The notes beneath the pieces were generated by a model. It ran no database searches. It had not been told where the DNA came from and saw only the letters and a program-made list of their open reading frames with translations. 64,000 bases of DNA from Alviniconcha marisindica (Eukaryota > Mollusca > Gastropoda > Provannidae): contig JABMCL010000570.1 of assembly GCA_018857735.1 (NCBI GenBank), positions 137,001 to 201,000 of the forward strand. The letters are read 5' to 3'. Shown in pieces: positions 24,401-29,780 of the stretch (its first letter is position 1; the number at the start of each line of letters is the position of its first letter). The translations under genes were made by a program, and so were the position numbers.

Positions 24401-26535
24401 TTTGCATAATTACAAGGTTCAAAAGTACTCTTGTTCCACACCTGTACTAATAGAGTGGTAATGTACCCTCTGACCCAATAAAATTTTAACTTAATATAAG
24501 TTATAAGTCTGATTTCATCAGTTTCTGGCCCTGCACTGCTTAAAACTGCTCTAAAAAAATAAAATAAAATGAGGTAAGCATATATCTATGAAGTACCAGT
24601 CTAAATAATTTTAGGATTATCATTATAGTCTGAAGCAAAATGAGGCCTTGTAGCTGTAGTAACAACAAACATTATAAACATTGATATAACAATGGCTGCT
24701 CACTGTAGCCCAGCATCAATGAGCACTTTAACAACTCTGTTACTTCAGTTCCCTGACTAAAGAAAGAAAGAAAAAAAAAAAAAAAAATTAATTTACACAC
24801 AATCGTTCTCTACATACTGTAGATTACCTGACAAAGAAACATTCACAATTATCATAAATATCACAGGTACTTTGTGACAATAACTGTAGCATCAAGGTCA
24901 GTGCATGCAACAATCAAAACTTCAGTGTCCTAAGTCAAAATTAACTTTATGAGATTGAAGCCTTTTTTTCATAACGGTTACCTATGATTTTTTCACAGAT
25001 GAGCAGCTGACTGCTGTGTGTCACTTAAATAATGCCAGAGAAAGATTGCCTTTATCTACTGTCTAGAAACAAGGCAGTTAACAACTACATAATAGCAATG
25101 CTTACACCCCAGTTATCAGTACTTATGTTTCTATCTAAACCATGCCTAGTACTGTAAGCAGTGTAGCAGTATCAATTAATCATTTATCATAGTTATGCAT
25201 GAATTTATAATCAACAATGTACCTTCTTTTTGAAGAAACAACTCTTTGAACTTTGCCCTTTTGACTCCAAAGTCAGCCTCCAGTGCTTTCTTCTCTGTCC
25301 TCAGCTTCGAAAGCTGCGCCTCTAATGTCAGGCTCTCATTCTTACCTGCACAACAGAAATTATCTAAAAGCTAAGTCTAAAACAGTAAAAGTAAAACAAC
25401 ACATCACAGGCACTACTGGTGTTAGTTGTAATTTACAAACTGAAACAGCATTTACTGAATTAATCACAACCACAGAAAGTGAAATCTGAATTGTAACAAG
25501 TAATTTTACCTATAATTATTATACTTATAGAAAGCATAAAATATCCTGAAAGTAAGACTGATGGTCAAGATAGAGGCAAACTTTAAAAAAGGACCAAAGC
25601 AGGATACTTATGACACCCACCACCCACCTACCCACCCCCTTACACACTTTTTCAACATTCAACCCCAGCTGACTTACATTATACTTTATCTCCAAGTTTA
25701 TGTTGCACTGCACTAGCCCCTCAAAAGCTGACAGTAATCTTCAATGTGTTGAAGATGGCCAGCTATATCTAAGAAGAAGAAGAAGAAGAAGACTCTGTTT
25801 TGTACTTGCTGAATGTTTTTCAGAAGAAAAAAAGTTGAAAAGGTTTACAAGCAAGCCAATTTCAACCCCTTTTTCCCATTCAATTGTTTCAGCTCACATC
25901 ATTAGTTTCTGAAAATGTTTTGATGAGCCAGCAAAGATGTGCAAGACAGTGATTGTTCTTCTTCTTGGACTTTGGAGGAAAAGCCACGGTTGTGTTGCTG
26001 GCAGTGGAGAAAATGCAATTGTTTCAGCGAAGATGTCAACAGTGGCTAGATCGCCTGAGTAATCTTTAATTCTTAAAGAATGCCTTCACCAATACAACTG
26101 TACTGGACAAATCCTCAATGCTGCATTGTCATAATCACATGACTCTACAACTCAGCCACCGCCCCCAAGTTTAATTTCCTATAAATCAGATAACAAATTT
26201 GCATTTGGCCATCTTTGGTCATCGGAACTCACATAGGTACCTCGTTGTTAAACCCAGTCCTACTTATCAAAGCTATAAGCAACTCAAGGGGCACAAGTGG
26301 GACTAGCTATTATCCAGAGAGAGGATGATAACAAGCTTATGTTATCAGTATCATTAAGGTGTTGATAAATGGGATGAGGGACTGATTATATTTCTGAGCC
26401 GACACTCCCAGTAAAATCGAAAGTAAACAGGTATATGACACGAAACAACGCGGTTTTATGTTCTCCGACACTCCTTTTACCTTGCTCGGCTGAATTTGCA
26501 GCCTCGGGGGCTACTGAATCGCCCATGTCAGTCAT
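3764..26535 (-). CDS. RABEP1: Rabaptin-5 orthologue (Rab GTPase-binding effector protein 1) with C-terminal FYVE domain; 22 coding exons
   Basis: Early-endosome coiled-coil effector of Rab GTPases. The 22 exons listed separately join in consistent phase to 2,892 nt (963 residues plus stop). Seen: an N-terminal coiled coil with KRAKFKEL near residues 47-54; AQEDAQVLKSVVLPLEEEI near 209; a block with DLEMYVAVL near 286; NDQFLESQRLIMMDLRRME near 340; a serine-rich linker at about 410-520; KRLVSEREWHLLQEE near 545; CSMCSNYE near 572; LKYREEII near 720; VQRDFVKLSQSLQ ending at 871; then a FYVE finger at about 886-948. Each block matches human rabaptin-5 in the same order. Human rabaptin is 862 residues and ends just after the C-terminal Rab5-binding coil; here a FYVE domain follows, as in a known but uncharacterised bilaterian FYVE-RABE family. 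Known for the family: Rab5 binds the C-terminal coil, Rab4 the N-terminal part, with Rabex-5 and GGA as partners. PI3P binding here is inferred. RABEP2 descends from the same ancestral gene, so the symbol is approximate. Confidence 0.93.
3960..4060 (+). repeat. Possible 3' end of a dispersed short repeat
   Basis: TTTCATCCCACAAGGGATGA forms a small hairpin and is followed by AATAAAGTGCTATTGAACTG. This resembles 3' ends of short retroposed repeats in mollusc genomes as I remember them. It lies in the last rabaptin intron. Confidence 0.3.
4330..5215. repeat. 76-bp minisatellite in the last rabaptin intron
   Basis: About 11-12 copies of a unit containing CTACACCTACTGGCAGGACT, GGGTATAGCGCTGCTCTTGT and ATATCCAGGTAAGCAC. 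Copies from 4850 to 5090 are almost identical with a 76-bp period; earlier ones are more diverged. I could not match the unit to either flanking exon. Confidence 0.92.
5271..5418. repeat. (CA)n microsatellite
   Basis: About 145 bp of CA repeat with a few interruptions, ending 34 bp from the donor side of rabaptin exon 21. Confidence 0.97.
5453..5563 (-). CDS. RABEP1: Rabaptin coding exon 21 (residues 872-908), end of coil and first half of FYVE
   Basis: Acceptor GGGCTCAG, donor CGAAAA|GTCAGT, phase 0, 37 codons. IQLEKIRQAE matches human VQLERIRQAD. The human protein ends shortly afterwards; here VRWQHEDDVEDCNNC opens a FYVE finger, giving the W anchor and the first two zinc ligands. The usual WxxD reads W-Q-H-E, a conservative change. 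The exon ends in the basic TKRK that leads into HHC. Confidence 0.95.
5790..5955. repeat. Four-copy tandem repeat, about 45 bp
   Basis: CCATTCTCACCCCTGTTCAA and CATCCACACTGTT recur four times with substitutions, between the (CA)n region and the 53-bp array. Confidence 0.85.
5973..6735 (-). repeat. 53-bp minisatellite carrying 15 tandem copies of the exon 20 splice donor
   Basis: Fifteen copies of AGGTACCTGAAGTGACTGTG are spaced 53 bp apart (50-52 bp in four intervals) between 5991 and 6730. Read on the gene strand, every copy contains the last 27 bases of rabaptin exon 20 followed by CAG|GTACCT and about 20 intronic bases. The copy at 6730 is the functional junction. Copies are nearly identical, so the array is young or homogenised. 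The whole array has no stop in at least one minus-strand frame for about 300 codons. Confidence 0.96.
6734..6850 (-). CDS. RABEP1: Rabaptin coding exon 20 (residues 833-871), Rab5-binding coil
   Basis: Acceptor TGTCCCAG, donor CTTCAG|GTACCT, phase 0, 39 codons. It encodes LDNSEAVQRDFVKLSQSLQ, nearly identical to human LDVSEQVQRDFVKLSQTLQ in the C-terminal Rab5-binding segment. The last 27 exon bases and the donor are the core of the 53-bp array directly below (5973-6735). Confidence 0.96.
6941..7018. repeat. Poly-C tracts
   Basis: Two C runs (about 6941-6954 and 6991-7016) just on the acceptor side of rabaptin exon 20. Lengths in an assembly should be treated with caution. Confidence 0.9.
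7201..7600. repeat. TG/CATG-rich low-complexity intronic DNA
   Basis: Alternating TG, TGCA and CATG runs fill the intron immediately 3' of rabaptin exon 19. Long frames across it on both strands encode only Cys/Val/His/Thr-rich repeats and are not genes. Confidence 0.9.
7623..7789 (-). CDS. RABEP1: Rabaptin coding exon 19 (residues 777-832)
   Basis: Acceptor CCCCCCAG, donor GGCAAG|GTGAAG, phase 1 in and 0 out. It encodes a coiled coil (LLDKMKADLERESAVRAEME, then LIGALQQRVEEAEMGK) in the position of the SSLKAELERIKVEKGQLE region of rabaptin. Confidence 0.9.
8196..8259. repeat. (TG)n microsatellite
   Basis: About 64 bp of uninterrupted TG in the intron between rabaptin exons 18 and 19. Confidence 0.97.
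8310..9367 (-). repeat. About 70-bp minisatellite derived from the exon 18 donor junction
   Basis: About 16 copies of a 67-73-bp unit beginning TTTACTGGCTTTGGCCTGGA. TTTAC is the complement of the GTAAA donor and the following bases match the end of rabaptin exon 18 (9368 onward: TGGCTCTGGCCTGGAGCGCG). Copies next to the exon keep about 30 matching exon bases. Some distal copies (e.g. near 8470) also keep CTCCTGACTGAGC, so the ancestral unit had about 45 exon bases. Confidence 0.92.
9368..9557 (-). CDS. RABEP1: Rabaptin coding exon 18 (residues 714-777)
   Basis: Acceptor TTGCTCAG, donor GAGCCA|GTAAAC, phase 0 in and 1 out. It encodes LLLLKYREEIIAAKVAKEHG (human LRELVLKYREDIINVRTAADH). Its donor and roughly the last 30 to 45 nt are repeated about 16 times below it at 8310-9367. 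Confidence 0.95.
10122..10223 (-). CDS. RABEP1: Rabaptin coding exon 17 (residues 680-713)
   Basis: Acceptor TGTGCAG, donor TTAGAG|GTGAGT, phase 0, 34 codons. It encodes LTKLQDENDNLVGKHSKTAQ, the counterpart of human VRLQKDNDSLQGKHSLH. Confidence 0.94.
10505..10625 (-). repeat. Dispersed repeat (SINE family B) fragment, reverse orientation
   Basis: GAATGAGTGACTGTAGCTTT, ATCCACCAAAGTGG and TTGTTACATGACTGGTGCCA are the reverse complement of sequences at 29820-29925 and 40480-40575. Three copies in one window identify it as an interspersed repeat. Confidence 0.75.
10705..11010. repeat. About 40-bp minisatellite
   Basis: Seven to eight copies of CAACAACCTATACCTGCTGT followed by CAACAGCTATTGTGAATAAT, some shortened, in the intron between rabaptin exons 16 and 17. 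Confidence 0.9.
11412..11450 (-). CDS. RABEP1: Rabaptin coding exon 16 (residues 667-679)
   Basis: A 39-nt exon, acceptor TGTTCCAG, donor GAGAG|GTGAGT, phase 0. It encodes KSLTENREHIQRE, and together with exons 15 and 17 gives an ungapped 41-residue match in register with human rabaptin. Confidence 0.9.
11585..11870. repeat. Purine-rich and (CAGA)n/(CA)n simple repeats
   Basis: G-runs followed by CAGACAGA and CACACA blocks, ending about 15 bp from the donor of rabaptin exon 15. No coding content. Confidence 0.92.
11887..11985 (-). CDS. RABEP1: Rabaptin coding exon 15 (residues 634-666)
   Basis: Acceptor TTTTACAG, donor CAGCTG|GTAAGA, phase 0, 33 codons. It encodes ISLLTTKLQECEKYLTEIKQ, collinear with human QISALVLRAQASEILLEELQ directly after exon 14, so no exon is missing between them. 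Confidence 0.92.
12105..12605. repeat. 47-bp minisatellite in rabaptin intron 14
   Basis: Ten to eleven copies of CAGCAAGCTTTGAGCATCTG followed by CCCCATGACCCAACCAATGT and CGCCCTT. The unit resembles the donor side of exon 14 (13335-13375: GGCAAAGGTTTTGAGCGCCC, ATGAACCAACCTGTGT), so it may be another junction-derived array, though less clear than the others. Confidence 0.9.
12690..12850 (-). repeat. Dispersed repeat (SINE family A tail), reverse orientation
   Basis: TTTACATCCACGGAAACCAG and GGCTCGTTAGGACGG are the reverse complement of the TTATGGTTTCTGTGGACGT tail seen at 28570, 28940, 33480 and 34350. Confidence 0.7.
13088..13305 (+). repeat. SINE family A fragment interrupted by an 80-bp duplicated segment
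   Basis: GCGAGCTATTCATCTCTACC and CCCTAATAAGCCTGATGG match the body of family A; GGTTTCCATGGATGTAGAGC followed by ATCATGTTTACTTA matches its tail. Between them lies a segment (13179-13258) almost identical to 13785-13864. Confidence 0.65.
13363..13584 (-). CDS. RABEP1: Rabaptin coding exon 14 (residues 560-633)
   Basis: Acceptor TGCTCCAG, donor ACACAG|GTTGGT, phase 0 at both ends, 74 codons. It encodes KLGRPCSMCSNYEAQLQ (human KLGRRCDMCSNYEKQLQ) followed by a long coiled coil. The paired CxxC is conserved across rabaptins. Confidence 0.95.
13785..13864. repeat. 80-bp segment duplicated across exon 14
   Basis: The stretch starting CCAAGGTGGACAAACCGCTT is almost identical to 13179-13258. One copy lies in the intron before exon 14 (transcript order), the other in the intron after it, about 606 bp apart. 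Confidence 0.88.
13904..14028 (-). CDS. RABEP1: Rabaptin coding exon 13 (residues 518-559)
   Basis: Acceptor GTTGACAG, donor GAAGAG|GTCAGT, phase 1 in and 0 out. It encodes GKRLVSEREWHLLQEE, the counterpart of human GYRLVSETEWNLLQKE, the start of the C-terminal half. Its acceptor sequence recurs throughout the array at 14029-14935. Confidence 0.93.
14029..14935 (-). repeat. About 50-60-bp minisatellite starting at the exon 13 acceptor
   Basis: About 16 degenerate copies built from GTGTAAGGTCTGTCAGTCAC, AGACATTGGTCAGCTG and TATGCTATGGTCA. The first copy is the genuine exon 13 acceptor junction (GGGGT|CTGTCAACAAGC on the plus strand), so copies carry a GACAG|ACC-like acceptor on the gene strand. 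Confidence 0.9.
15155..15500. repeat. 30-bp minisatellite, open on both strands
   Basis: Eleven to twelve copies of ACCCACAGGTGTCAGTCCTG followed by GAGACCACAC. The period is a multiple of three, so long frames stay open on both strands (minus: TDTCGCVVSR repeats). It lies inside the intron between rabaptin exons 12 and 13 and is not taken as coding. Confidence 0.95.
15501..15972. other. Intron 12 segment without recognised features
   Basis: Unique-looking DNA between the 30-bp array and rabaptin exon 12. No conserved frame, RNA gene or repeat was recognised. Confidence 0.6.
15973..16270 (-). CDS. RABEP1: Rabaptin coding exon 12 (residues 419-518), serine-rich linker
   Basis: Acceptor TTTCTCAG, donor ATCACAG|GTCAGA, phase 0 in and 1 out. 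It encodes the hydrophilic Ser/Asp-rich linker between the two coiled-coil halves and ends LPSASLTAAQTKAIT, matching human MPSGFMLTKDQERAIKAMT. DEIGQFDVLD falls where human rabaptin has its DFGPLV GGA/gamma-ear motif. The resemblance (hydrophobic-G-x-hydrophobic) is loose, so ear binding is only a possibility. Confidence 0.9.
16271..16811. other. Intron 11 without recognised features
   Basis: A+T-rich intron between rabaptin exon 12 and micro-exon 11. A nearby pair of similar stretches (CTAGTGTGGACATTTTTCTC near 16481 and 16521) is a small local duplication. Confidence 0.6.
16812..16837 (-). CDS. RABEP1: Rabaptin coding micro-exon 11 (residues 410-418)
   Basis: A 26-nt exon between a CCCACAG acceptor and a consensus GTAAGTT donor, encoding EQQSQESSE. 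Skipping it would shift the frame (exon 10 leaves phase 1, exon 12 enters phase 0), so it must be included to read through. Confidence 0.85.
17035..17157 (-). CDS. RABEP1: Rabaptin coding exon 10 (residues 369-410)
   Basis: Acceptor TCTTTCAG, donor ATCTG|GTGAGC, phase 1 in and out. It encodes a strongly charged Glu/Arg/Lys/Gln helix (MQQKDQEREALDRKVKEL, then EREQAERRKQ), the position of the ELKKKDQEDDEQQRLNKRKD stretch in human rabaptin. Confidence 0.9.
17380..18178 (-). repeat. About 32-bp minisatellite resembling the exon 9 donor junction
   Basis: More than 20 copies of TCACCTTCAATCAGTCATTG followed by CCGTCCCTCAAA (variants TGCTGTCCCTCTTC). Copies closest to the exon read CTCAC|CTTCAATCAGTCATTGCTGC, against CTCAC|CTGCAATCTGTCGTTGCTGC at the real exon 9 donor (18187-18211): the complement of GTGAG plus about 20 exon bases. 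Long frames in it (up to 358 codons on the plus strand) are repeat artefacts. Confidence 0.9.
18192..18350 (-). CDS. RABEP1: Rabaptin coding exon 9 (residues 316-369)
   Basis: Acceptor GTTTCAG, donor TTGCAG|GTGAGAG, phase 1 in and out. It encodes VCRLLEEEKQAHEMLKQTWQ followed by MANDQFLESQRLIMMDLRRM, a hallmark rabaptin block. Its donor side resembles the roughly 32-bp repeat array at 17380-18178. Confidence 0.95.
18450..18492. repeat. Poly-C and short (CA)n tract
   Basis: A C run of about 27 bases followed by CACACACA in the intron between rabaptin exons 8 and 9. Confidence 0.92.
18826..18961 (-). CDS. RABEP1: Rabaptin coding exon 8 (residues 271-316)
   Basis: Acceptor TGTACAG, donor GAAG|GTATGT, phase 0 in and 1 out. 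It encodes GEKAARMDLEMYVAVLTTQK and then NVLQEDTDKVRKELHE, almost residue for residue human rabaptin. A decayed partial copy of this exon lies at 19012-19080. Confidence 0.95.
19012..19080 (-). pseudogene. Decayed partial tandem copy of rabaptin exon 8
   Basis: ACACATCTCCAGGTACAATC, TGGCTGCCTTCTCCCCTTTA and GTCCACCTGCACA parallel exon 8 and its acceptor (18900-18969: CATCTCCAGATCCATTCTGG, CTGCCTTCTCCCCCTTGAC, GTCGACCTGTACAG). It contains mismatches and a changed central part, and lacks a usable downstream donor. A relic of local duplication. Confidence 0.75.
19440..19523 (-). CDS. RABEP1: Rabaptin coding exon 7 (residues 243-270)
   Basis: Acceptor GTGATAG, donor GAGAAG|GTATGG, phase 0 at both ends, 28 codons. 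It encodes a hydrophilic Ser/Asp-rich linker (SSPTLSDVDSVTDPKEK) without clear family similarity. It is accepted because the splice sites and phase fit between the conserved exons 6 and 8; it could be an alternative exon. Confidence 0.75.
19640..20775. repeat. C-rich minisatellite with (CA)n
   Basis: From about 20080 to 20760, ten or more copies of a 55-70-bp unit containing CACCACTACCCTATACACAC and AAATGTGTACTCCATC, separated by C runs. From 19640 to 20080, more irregular CA-rich and CCCC-rich relatives. A 449-codon plus-strand frame across it encodes only Pro/Thr/His/Tyr repeats. Confidence 0.93.
20852..20953 (-). CDS. RABEP1: Rabaptin coding exon 6 (residues 209-242)
   Basis: Acceptor TGTGCAG, donor CTGCAG|GTTGGT, phase 0 at both ends, 34 codons. 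It encodes AQEDAQVLKSVVLPLEEEI, one of the best-conserved rabaptin blocks (human AQEDAEKLRSVVMPMEKEI). The exon sits between a C-rich array below it and a G/A-rich array above it. Confidence 0.94.
21030..21535. repeat. G/A-rich minisatellite
   Basis: Six copies of a unit of about 60-90 bp: a G run, then AGTGGAAGGAGAGGAGG, AAAGAGTGAAGAGTGGAACT and GGAAGTGAGGTGTAAAAAA. One strand is almost pure purine. It lies 80 bp on the acceptor side of rabaptin exon 6. Confidence 0.93.
21834..21948 (-). CDS. RABEP1: Rabaptin coding exon 5 (residues 170-208)
   Basis: Acceptor TTTGCAG, donor GGAAG|GTGGGA, phase 2 in and 0 out. It encodes a serine/glycine-rich break in the coil (VGGVSGSSSPNISS) followed by EHENLEDSMRK, which matches EEENLENEMKK of human rabaptin. 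Confidence 0.88.
22194..22320 (-). CDS. RABEP1: Rabaptin coding exon 4 (residues 128-170)
   Basis: Acceptor TTTCCAG, donor AGCG|GTAAGC, phase 1 in and 2 out. It continues the coiled coil (AQYETERMNLVKLNEKYEEE) and aligns with the region before LRRRLSEGQ in human rabaptin. Confidence 0.9.
22321..23206. other. Intron 3, one dispersed repeat and otherwise unremarkable
   Basis: At about 23065-23160 the phrase GATTTACGCCAAGTCAACCA followed by ATATCAGGGCGATTA and AAGAAGAAGAAG matches a short interspersed repeat also seen at 31806-31960. The rest shows no recognised feature. Confidence 0.65.
23207..23410 (-). CDS. RABEP1: Rabaptin coding exon 3 (residues 60-128)
   Basis: Acceptor CTTGCAG, donor GGAG|GTGAGAG, phase 1 in and out. 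It encodes a continuous heptad-like coiled coil (from AELKQERDRQEQ to ISSMQQLLG). Its acceptor junction looks like the seed of the adjacent minisatellite at 23411-24010. Confidence 0.92.
23411..24010 (-). repeat. About 60-bp minisatellite starting at the exon 3 acceptor
   Basis: About ten copies built from CTGCAAGTGGAGAAAGGTTT, ACTGGGCCTGGGCTTG and TTCCTGCTGATCCTGCTCA. At the real exon 3 acceptor the plus strand reads GCTCCTGCTTCAGCTCCG|CTGCAAGCAGAGAAAGGTTTA. The unit therefore appears to include about 17 exon bases and the CTTGCAG acceptor. Related copies reappear at 24300-24370. Confidence 0.88.
24011..25222. other. Intron 2, mostly featureless A+T-rich DNA
   Basis: Contains a short (TG)n at 24198-24220, stray copies of the exon 3 acceptor-type unit (24300-24370) and a poly-A stretch at 24772-24787. 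No other feature was recognised. Confidence 0.6.
25223..25345 (-). CDS. RABEP1: Rabaptin coding exon 2 (residues 19-60)
   Basis: Acceptor TTGTGCAG, donor GAAG|GTACAT, phase 1 at both ends. It encodes the start of the N-terminal coiled coil with the signature KRAKFKELFLQKE, nearly identical to human rabaptin-5 KRAKFKELYLAKE. Confidence 0.93.
25346..26480. other. Intron 1, featureless apart from AAG repeats
   Basis: An (AAG)n stretch at 25770-25792 follows TATCTAAG, probably another end of the AAGAAG-tailed short repeat. Nothing else was recognised. Confidence 0.55.
26481..26535 (-). CDS. RABEP1: Rabaptin coding exon 1 (residues 1-19)
   Basis: Start codon at 26535-26533; peptide begins MTDMGDSVAPEAANSAEQ. 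The exon ends in phase 1 at a GTAAAAGG donor. The start was chosen because the frame joins exon 2 correctly and the only upstream ATGs open a nine-codon uORF or stop at once. The stretch is acidic and poorly conserved, as is usual before the first coiled coil. Confidence 0.82.
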
Positions 26536-26680
26536 GATGTTATGATGTTGTCGTTTCACATTGCATTTCTTGTCTGCTTCGTCTTATCTCACGTCATTTA
26601 CTGAACACGCGCCGTCTACTTCCGTTTCTTTATGGTAAGGGAAAGCACCCCCACTAGCTTATCTTCTGTCGTCTGCTAAA
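26536..26680 (-). promoter_or_regulatory. Putative 5' UTR and core promoter of the rabaptin gene
   Basis: The sequence just upstream of the start codon contains a GC-rich piece (26607-26616) next to an ETS-like core (CTTCCG on the plus strand near 26620). There is no TATA box at a convincing distance. This would fit a housekeeping-type promoter, but the transcription start was not located. Confidence 0.35.
26540..26566 (-). promoter_or_regulatory. Short uORF ahead of the rabaptin start codon
   Basis: An upstream ATG at 26566 opens a nine-codon frame (MQCETTTS, stop TAA) that ends four bases before the main ATG at 26535. A second ATG just inside it stops at once. Such a uORF could reduce translation of the main frame; this is an inference. 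Confidence 0.5.
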
Positions 26681-26939
26681 AATGATTTACCCAAAACATT
26701 TGTTTCTAATAATTTTATGCTGTCTCTCTCAAGCAAACCACTCTTTGATTTTGGTAATGCCGTTTTAAACTTGGACACGGAGGTTATCAGAGGAGGAATG
26801 TACCTAATGCAACACCCAGGTCACCACCAGAATGCCGTTCTGCAGTAACTGATAGCGATCAGAGTCATTTTGTTATTTCACTGAGTCAGAGGAGCAGAGA
26901 CAGTGTCCTAAACATACTACACTAAAATGATTTTTCGAA

Positions 26940-27185
26940 GAGAAATGACCGAGAGCCGAAGCGGGGAATTGAACCGACATCGTCTGCAAGTTACGAGCCT
27001 CCGAATGCCGTTTAGTCCGAGGCCGTCCAGCCGCGGCTTGATCGCTTGACCGATATGTCTGGCTGGAACACTGCCTGGCTAGTCGTGACATTGTGGAGGC
27101 AGACTCCAAGCCTCGCTTTCCGGCACCCTTCCTGCTTGGATGAAGGATGTCGTAAACCAGAGCTTGGAGTTCGTCTTCGAGGATC
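26940..27185 (-). repeat. tRNA-derived SINE-like element, reverse orientation
   Basis: On the minus strand GGTTCAATTCCC (26964-26975) fits an RNA polymerase III B box, with tRNA-like sequence upstream (GGCATTCGGAGGCTCGTAAC). The downstream part is not tRNA-like and there is no full cloverleaf, so this reads as a SINE head rather than a tRNA gene. Confidence 0.6.
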
Positions 27186-27848
27186 TCGTGACTGAATAGG
27201 TATCAGACTATCAGACTCGCACTGTAAGTGCCGGCCAGGCGGTCAGCGGCGCATGGTCATCTCCGGCGGCGGACCGATGGGACCCCTCCGGCCGGGCGGG
27301 TCAGTCAGTCAGTCGTGCGGCATGAGTGAGAAAACTCGCTAATGATGACAATATCAGTGCGTGATCTAAACAGTCCTGACTCAGTGATCATAACTATAGT
27401 AACGTCATCGCGACTATGATTGTCGTCTTCATCTGTCACTCGTCACTCGTCACTATTGATCCATTCAATGGAGCAGTGAGTGCGGCCCTGCTGTTCTCAA
27501 TCTCGATCGAGTCAGTCGTGGTGTCTGACCCCACTGAGTCAGTCAGTCACTTAGCCGTCACCCTCAGCCGCCGTCAGCCTCTCTCGGCCATGGCGGACCT
27601 CATGCCTCATTTCAGGCCTTGCCTGGGGCAGTGATCAGTCAAACCTTCACGTGACTGACTCACGTCAGTCGGCAGAGACGGAGTCATTGTCGTTGTTCTT
27701 GCTGCGTTACTCAGCTCAATGAACACCCTGGGGGGTCACCGCGCGATATATGTACACTGACAAATGCATTTCCATTGGGTAGGACTGACGAAGGATCAGT
27801 TGCGTGTGTCAGTGAGTGTGTGTGCGGCGCGCGCGCTCGCGTTGTGTG

Positions 27849-27850
<2 letters not shown>
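27186..27850. other. Intergenic DNA rich in CAGTCAGT motifs
   Basis: Short TCAGTCAGTCAGT and TGACTCAGT motifs recur through 27300-27680 without a fixed period. No gene was recognised. Confidence 0.5.
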
Positions 27851-27942
<92 letters not shown>

Positions 27943-28041
27943 AGTCAGTGTGCGCGCGCGCGTTTGTGTGACTCTGTGTGTGTGTCATGTGTTGTGTGTG
28001 TGGTGTGTGGTGGGGGTGGGTGGTTTGGTGTGTGTGTGGTG

Positions 28042-28074
<33 letters not shown>

Positions 28075-28117
28075 AGTCAGTGTGCGCGCGCGCGTTTGTA
28101 TGACTCTGTGTGTGTGT

Positions 28118-28195
<78 letters not shown>
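27851..28195. repeat. Compound (TG)n locus with GC alternating cores
   Basis: Three long TG runs are separated by related spacers carrying GTGCGCGCGCGCGTTTGTGT and GACTCTGTGTG. TG and CG alternation over more than 300 bp is strongly Z-DNA-prone. Confidence 0.95.
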
Positions 28196-28494
28196 AGTTT
28201 TATTACCCTGCCACAAAGACAGCCACACGCCGACTTCGGAGGATTTATCTCCATTTCCGGCTGGAGGGTGGGTGCTGTTAATGCGAGGAACTTATAGTGG
28301 CTGAAGATTGTCACAGTCCCCACTATAACTACCAAATGCAGCGCATAACTAAGACATTTTAATGCAGATTTGTGTGGTGTCACTGTTGTGAGATAAATCC
28401 TCCGAAGGTGGCATGTGGCTGCCCATGTCCGTGGCAGGATAATAAAAATGTAAAAAAAAACAGAAAACGGTCTGGCGGAGAGACAACACCAGAG

Positions 28495-28980
28495 CTCAGG
28501 AGCTGTGTGACAGGGAGGTGGGCCTGGGCTTTCATTCCCTACCCACTCTTCCCACGTTCCTAATAAGCCATAATGGTTTCTGTGGACGTAAAACACTACG
28601 AAACTGACGCAACACAGAGCCGGCTCAGCTCAGGAGTCGTGTGAACAGGGAGGTGGGCCAGGGCTCTCATTTCCTGTCCCATTCTTCCCCCGTCCTTAAC
28701 CCTTTCACTGCCATGCTTGCAGCACCGTCACTCTGAAAACGACCAATAAAAGGAACCAATTTGTAATCATTGAGGCCTTTCTTCCCCTTCGCGTGAGCAC
28801 ATGAAACGATTTCCATCAAAATGCGCAGTATTGGAAGTAGATTTGTTATAGGACCATCAAATATACTGTTGGCAGGCATGTATGTGGCCACTTTTCAGCC
28901 CTGAAATTTTGCAGGCTGGGGCAGTGAAAGGGTTAATAAGCCATACGGTTTCTGTCGACGTAAAGCACCATGAAAAAAGA
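28495..28980 (+). repeat. SINE family A copies in tandem or nested
   Basis: CCTAATAAGCCATAATGGTT followed by TCTGTGGACGTAAA (28558-28595) and TTAATAAGCCATACGGTTTC followed by TGTCGACGTAAAGCACC (28934-28970), with body sequence AGCTCAGGAGCTGTGTGACA and GGGAGGTGGGCCTGGGCTTT repeated at 28493-28530 and 28627-28665. Confidence 0.8.
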
Positions 28981-29254
28981 AAAGACGACACCCAGTCGTT
29001 CGGCAGAGTCGATCCGGAGTCGTTCAACCGCGCGCCGCTGTACTCGACCGCGTCACAGGTTGAGTCACAAACTACAAGCAGCGGTTTACGACAGGCTTCC
29101 TTCATTGAAGGAGGAAGGTGCCGGGAAGCGGTGCTCGGAGTGAGGCTGAGTCAGTCAGTGTGAAAGATAAGAGAGGGAACACTCATGACTATTTGGCAGC
29201 GCCTAGAATCTGTACAGTGTAGTATCAGTCTAGGGGATCCTGCGACTGATGGAA

Positions 29255-29375
29255 ACCTTCTTTCATGGTGCTTCCGTCCACAGAAACCATAAGGCCTATC
29301 ATTTAGGGACGGGGGAAAGGGAAGGGGGAGGGGGGGAGGGAGGGGTCAGGGAGAGATGAATAGCTCCTCCAAGCA
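29255..29375 (-). repeat. SINE family A fragment, reverse orientation
   Basis: GGTGCTTCCGTCCACAGAAA, CCATAAGGCCTATCATTTAG and GAGATGAATAGCTCC are the reverse complement of the family A tail and body. Confidence 0.75.
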
Positions 29376-29534
29376 GAGACACCTCAACAAGCCTGTCGTG
29401 TAGCGTAATACAAAATAATAATAAAAAATATTTTAAAAAAAACATCCGCCACAGTCAAAGGCACCCAGTGCGGGGTGGGGTGGGGGGCGGGGAGGGGGGG
29501 GGGGCAGTGACTGACGTCAGTAGAAGTGGTCCGG

Positions 29535-29780
29535 CTTCCGGCTCAGAGCTACGGCTCAGGACGCTACGGCTCAGGACGCTACTTCCGGCTCAGGGCGCTA
29601 CGGCTCAGGACGCTACTTCAGGCTCAGGGCTCTACGGCTCAGGACGCTACTTCAGGCTCAGGGCGCTACGGCTCAGGACGCTACTTCCGGCTCAGGACGC
29701 TATTCAGTCCGGCTCAGGGCGCTACGGCTCAGGACGCTACTTCCGGCTCAGGACGCTATTTCCGGCTCAGATGGCACGCT
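29535..29780. repeat. About 34-bp GC-rich minisatellite
   Basis: About seven copies of CTACGGCTCAGGACGCTACT followed by TCCGGCTCAGGGCG. Most copies contain the ETS-like core CTTCCGG. It lies in the intergenic region; promoter activity is possible but untested. Confidence 0.9.

Noticed and set aside
26940..27020. tRNA gene on the minus strand
   Set aside because: Same reason: B box in tRNA-like sequence but no foldable full tRNA, so SINE-like.
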